Below are positions 61,419 through 64,000 of a stretch of 64,000 nucleotides of DNA, piece by piece. A model generated the notes under the pieces. The model was not told the origin of the DNA and ran no database searches. It was given only the letters and a program-made list of their open reading frames with translations. Origin of the DNA: Parachryseolinea silvisoli (GTDB lineage Bacteria > Bacteroidota > Bacteroidia > Cytophagales > Cyclobacteriaceae); assembly GCF_021190955.1 (NCBI RefSeq), contig NZ_JAIOAO010000003.1, positions 248,001 to 312,000 of the forward strand, written 5' to 3'. Made by a program: the position numbers and the translations under genes. Each line of letters starts with the position of its first letter. Position 1 is the first letter of the stretch.

Positions 61419-64000
61419 ATGATACGGCTATTATTCCTCCTCGCCCTTTGCTTGGCCCTCTTTGTCACTCGGTCAAACGCGCAGGAAGTTTGCAACAACG
61501 GCTATGACGACGATGGCGACGGCTTTATTGACTGCTACGACCAGGATTGTCGATATAACATTTCGTGCGCTGACTTCTTTTTGACAGATGCTGATTGTGG
61601 GGTTAAGCCTGATGCTTTCCCGCCGATCGAGGCGAAGCTCAAGTATAGTTCCGGTGCTGGCGGCCCTGCTAACCACGTCAACCAGATCGTTGCCGGTGAT
61701 ATCGATGGAGACGGTCACACCGAGCTTGTAACAACCTACAACAATTACAATAGTGGCGCCGGGGCTTCCATCAATAAGATAAACATATTTGGAGTGCCTT
61801 CAGCGACATCGGGTACGCTTACCCTGAAGAGCTCGATCAATGTCCCCCAGGCCATCCCGAATGAAGGGATAGGATATGAAGATATTGCCACGGCAGACAT
61901 CGACGGAGACGGGTGTGCAGAGATCTTTGTCATCACGAAGAATTTGGGCACCGAATCCACGTTCCGGATTGTAGCCTACGATTGTAATCAGACTCCGCTC
62001 TGGACCAGTGCGGTCTTGCCTTTTCAGCCCGGGTTGATCGGGCTGGCCGATTTTGATCATGATGGATTGGTAGAATTATATACACGCACGCAGATTTATG
62101 ATGCGCACACCGGAGGATTGTTAGGCCAATATGTCGTAGACGCCAGTAATTGGGGTAAGAACAGCAATGCCCCCATCGCGGTAGATATCATTCCGACTTC
62201 CGCTAATCTGGAGTTAGTAGCCGGTGGCAGGATATATGGTGTTGTCATTAATCGGACAACCATGATTGCGACCGTGACACCCCTCCAGCAAATTTCGCAA
62301 TACTTTACCCGTACGAACCGACTTGCGAGCAACCCCACCAGTATTGTCGACTTTAATCAGGATGGCTACCTGGACGTGCTGACCACAGGTTCGGAAAATA
62401 AATATGACGATAACACAACCATCTTCTTTTGGGATATTCACAACAATGTTGTGAAGAAATACGCCGATTTTATTGGTACAGGCCCCGACGCCAGGGGTGG
62501 ACGAAATGGATCCGGTCGTATCAGCATTGCCGACGTTGACGGCGATGGATCGCCGAATGCTGTTTATGTATCTGGGACGTATATGTATGCTTTAAAAGAG
62601 GGTGCCACCAGCCTGCAACTGCTTTGGCGTGTGACAATAGCCGAGGGAACATCGGGCATTACCGGTGTGACAACGTTTGACCTGGATGGCGACGGTCGGG
62701 CCGAGGTTATACACCGGGATGAAAATTACTTTTCCATCTATACCACGGCACTCAATGGTGTCGTCACGCGGAGTACACCCATCCGGTGCTCATCCCGCAC
62801 GCAAAATGAATATCCTATTGTGGTGGACCTGGATGGCGACGGATCGGCGGAGATTTGTGTAACGTGTAGCACGTCGGACGCTGTGGCAGGAAAAGATCTT
62901 CCGCAGTACGATGTCGGGGAAGTGCGTGTATACGAGTCCGCGAATAGGCCCTGGCTGCCAGCACGGAAGGTGTGGAACCAACATGGTTACTTCGTTGTCA
63001 ATGTTAACGATAACCTGACAATCCCCCGCGTGCAACAATTGCATCACCTGGCCTTCGCTCATGATGCGCCCTGCAAACCGGGACTTAACCGGCCGTTAAA
63101 TACATTTATGAGTCAAACAACGTATTTGGATGTATTTGGCTGCCCGTCTTTTCCCACGCCGAACCTGGCTTTTGTTCCTTTCAGTGAAGCGAAGTTGATT
63201 GATTATATCCCCGTCACCTGTTTGGACGAGAGCCTTCAGGTCACTTTTAAATACGCCAACCCGGGTACCGCCACCATCGACGGTACGGTGCAAATCAGTT
63301 TTTATCAGGGAGATCCAACACCAGACCCCTCATTTGCTACGCACTTGGGTACAAAGGCCTTTGAGCTTTCGGACATGCATCCTGGGGATACGATCACTAC
63401 CACGGCGTATGTGAAGAATCCGGGAGGGATATTTGATCTATACCTCGTGGTAAACGGCGATGGAACGACCCTTCCTTTGAACCTATCGGCACAATCCGGC
63501 GATATTGTTGAGTGTGATTACTCTGACAATATTATTCAGGTCAAGATCATCCCGAACGCCGTGCCGCTTGTGGCGGAAGTTATTCAAGATAACCTCTCGT
63601 GTATAACGGCGCCCGGGCTGCCCTTCACGCCGAACAGTGGTGTGCTAAAAGCCTATGTCCCTGTAGGCAACAGTCAGGATGTTGCTAATTTTGATTTCTA
63701 TTGGTTCAATGGGGCGATGGTTAAGCCACAGGCTGACTACATGGGGCCATTTTATGTAAACCTGGCATCGGGCGCTTACACGGTTTACGCCGTCCATAAA
63801 ACGTTGGATTGTGTATCGGATACGACATCCGCCATGGTTGGCCAGGCCTTTTCCAGGGTTGACGCCCGTATCGTACTGGAAAGGGAGCTTGACGATGACG
63901 TGCATCCCAACGGCGCGCTTCGGGCCGTTGTCAACGATTTGGATAACGATGGCGTTGGCGACCCGGAAGATAATTTCGAGTATGCCTGGTATACCGGCCT
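61419..64000 (+). CDS. Large secreted FG-GAP/VCBS repeat protein, N-terminal part
   Basis: From ATG 61419 the frame is open to the window end (about 860 codons, no stop). Signal peptide MIRLLFLLALCLALFVTRSNAQ, then a Cys/Asp-rich opening VCNNGYDDDGDGFIDCYDQD, seen at the start of many Bacteroidota gliding or surface proteins. A propeller of FG-GAP repeats follows (about residues 85-520) with Ca-binding loops DIDGDGHTE, DIDGDGCAE, DVDGDGSPN, DLDGDGRAE, DLDGDGSAE. Beyond about 560 come CARDB/PKD-like beta-sandwich domains. The C-terminus, probably a type IX sorting domain, lies outside the window. Likely a cell-surface adhesin or gliding-associated protein. Confidence 0.85.
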   Translation, partial: MIRLLFLLALCLALFVTRSNAQEVCNNGYDDDGDGFIDCYDQDCRYNISCADFFLTDADCGVKPDAFPPIEAKLKYSSGAGGPANHVNQIVAGDIDGDGHTELVTTYNNYNSGAGASINKINIFGVPSATSGTLTLKSSINVPQAIPNEGIGYEDIATADIDGDGCAEIFVITKNLGTESTFRIVAYDCNQTPLWTSAVLPFQPGLIGLADFDHDGLVELYTRTQIYDAHTGGLLGQYVVDASNWGKNSNAPIAVDIIPTSANLELVAGGRIYGVVINRTTMIATVTPLQQISQYFTRTNRLASNPTSIVDFNQDGYLDVLTTGSENKYDDNTTIFFWDIHNNVVKKYADFIGTGPDARGGRNGSGRISIADVDGDGSPNAVYVSGTYMYALKEGATSLQLLWRVTIAEGTSGITGVTTFDLDGDGRAEVIHRDENYFSIYTTALNGVVTRSTPIRCSSRTQNEYPIVVDLDGDGSAEICVTCSTSDAVAGKDLPQYDVGEVRVYESANRPWLPARKVWNQHGYFVVNVNDNLTIPRVQQLHHLAFAHDAPCKPGLNRPLNTFMSQTTYLDVFGCPSFPTPNLAFVPFSEAKLIDYIPVTCLDESLQVTFKYANPGTATIDGTVQISFYQGDPTPDPSFATHLGTKAFELSDMHPGDTITTTAYVKNPGGIFDLYLVVNGDGTTLPLNLSAQSGDIVECDYSDNIIQVKIIPNAVPLVAEVIQDNLSCITAPGLPFTPNSGVLKAYVPVGNSQDVANFDFYWFNGAMVKPQADYMGPFYVNLASGAYTVYAVHKTLDCVSDTTSAMVGQAFSRVDARIVLERELDDDVHPNGALRAVVNDLDNDGVGDPEDNFEYAWYTG

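Noticed and set aside
1-64000. CRISPR arrays, rRNA and insertion-sequence transposases
   Set aside because: No regularly spaced identical repeats, no conserved rRNA segments and no DDE or HUH transposase or integrase frames were found on either strand.

Overview
The window reads as a free-living, polysaccharide-degrading Bacteroidota, most likely a Cytophagales-type soil or plant-associated bacterium. The reasons are three SusC/SusD outer-membrane uptake pairs, propeller-type sensor kinases, an ECF sigma/FecR pair, FecR-linked STN-type SusC, a class III-like PPK2 kinase and an FG-GAP surface protein. Start sites mostly lack Shine-Dalgarno sequences, as is usual in this phylum. No rRNA, tRNA or CRISPR array was found.

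Layout. 1-5.2 kb is an AT-rich accessory island with a GC-rich insert: the 5' end of an HNH nuclease gene, a DUF6119 (TIGR04141) protein, a GC-rich block of unknown nature, two tandem 58-residue paralogs that are short enough to be missed by most gene callers, and a DUF3800 protein. A long interrupted inverted repeat (5047-5191) lies at its right edge. 5.3-7.7 kb holds a compact cassette: a 136-residue protein, a translationally coupled four-gene minus-strand operon (254-residue protein, DUF5675 protein, two small membrane proteins) and a small helix-turn-helix-like protein. 8.7-15.8 kb has a TPR/receiver protein with a shortened AraC domain, and a convergent SusC/SusD pair.

16.7-36.5 kb is a polysaccharide utilisation locus: hybrid two-component sensor, SusC, SusD, then GH30, GH2, GH97, a decayed GH51 tail, GH43 and (convergent) GH127 enzymes. 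The set of likely beta-galactanase, beta-galactosidase, alpha-galactosidase and alpha/beta-L-arabinofuranosidase activities points to an arabinogalactan or pectic side-chain substrate. It abuts a second uptake locus (36.4-44.3 kb): ECF sigma factor, FecR anti-sigma factor, STN-containing SusC, SusD and a truncated M16 peptidase. This second locus looks like a peptide-uptake operon whose 3' end was lost at the junction.

44.4-51.3 kb is a redox and stress segment: a membrane protein, an AraC regulator preceded by 22-bp iterated repeats, an MDR oxidoreductase, an NmrA-type reductase, an Old Yellow Enzyme, a second AraC regulator, PPK2 polyphosphate kinase and a VF530-family DNA-binding protein. 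51.4-64 kb contains a large propeller hybrid kinase, a PKD-like lipoprotein, an NYN-domain protein, an AraC regulator with an alpha/beta hydrolase, a coupled pair of unrecognised small genes, and the start of a large FG-GAP surface protein that runs off the window.
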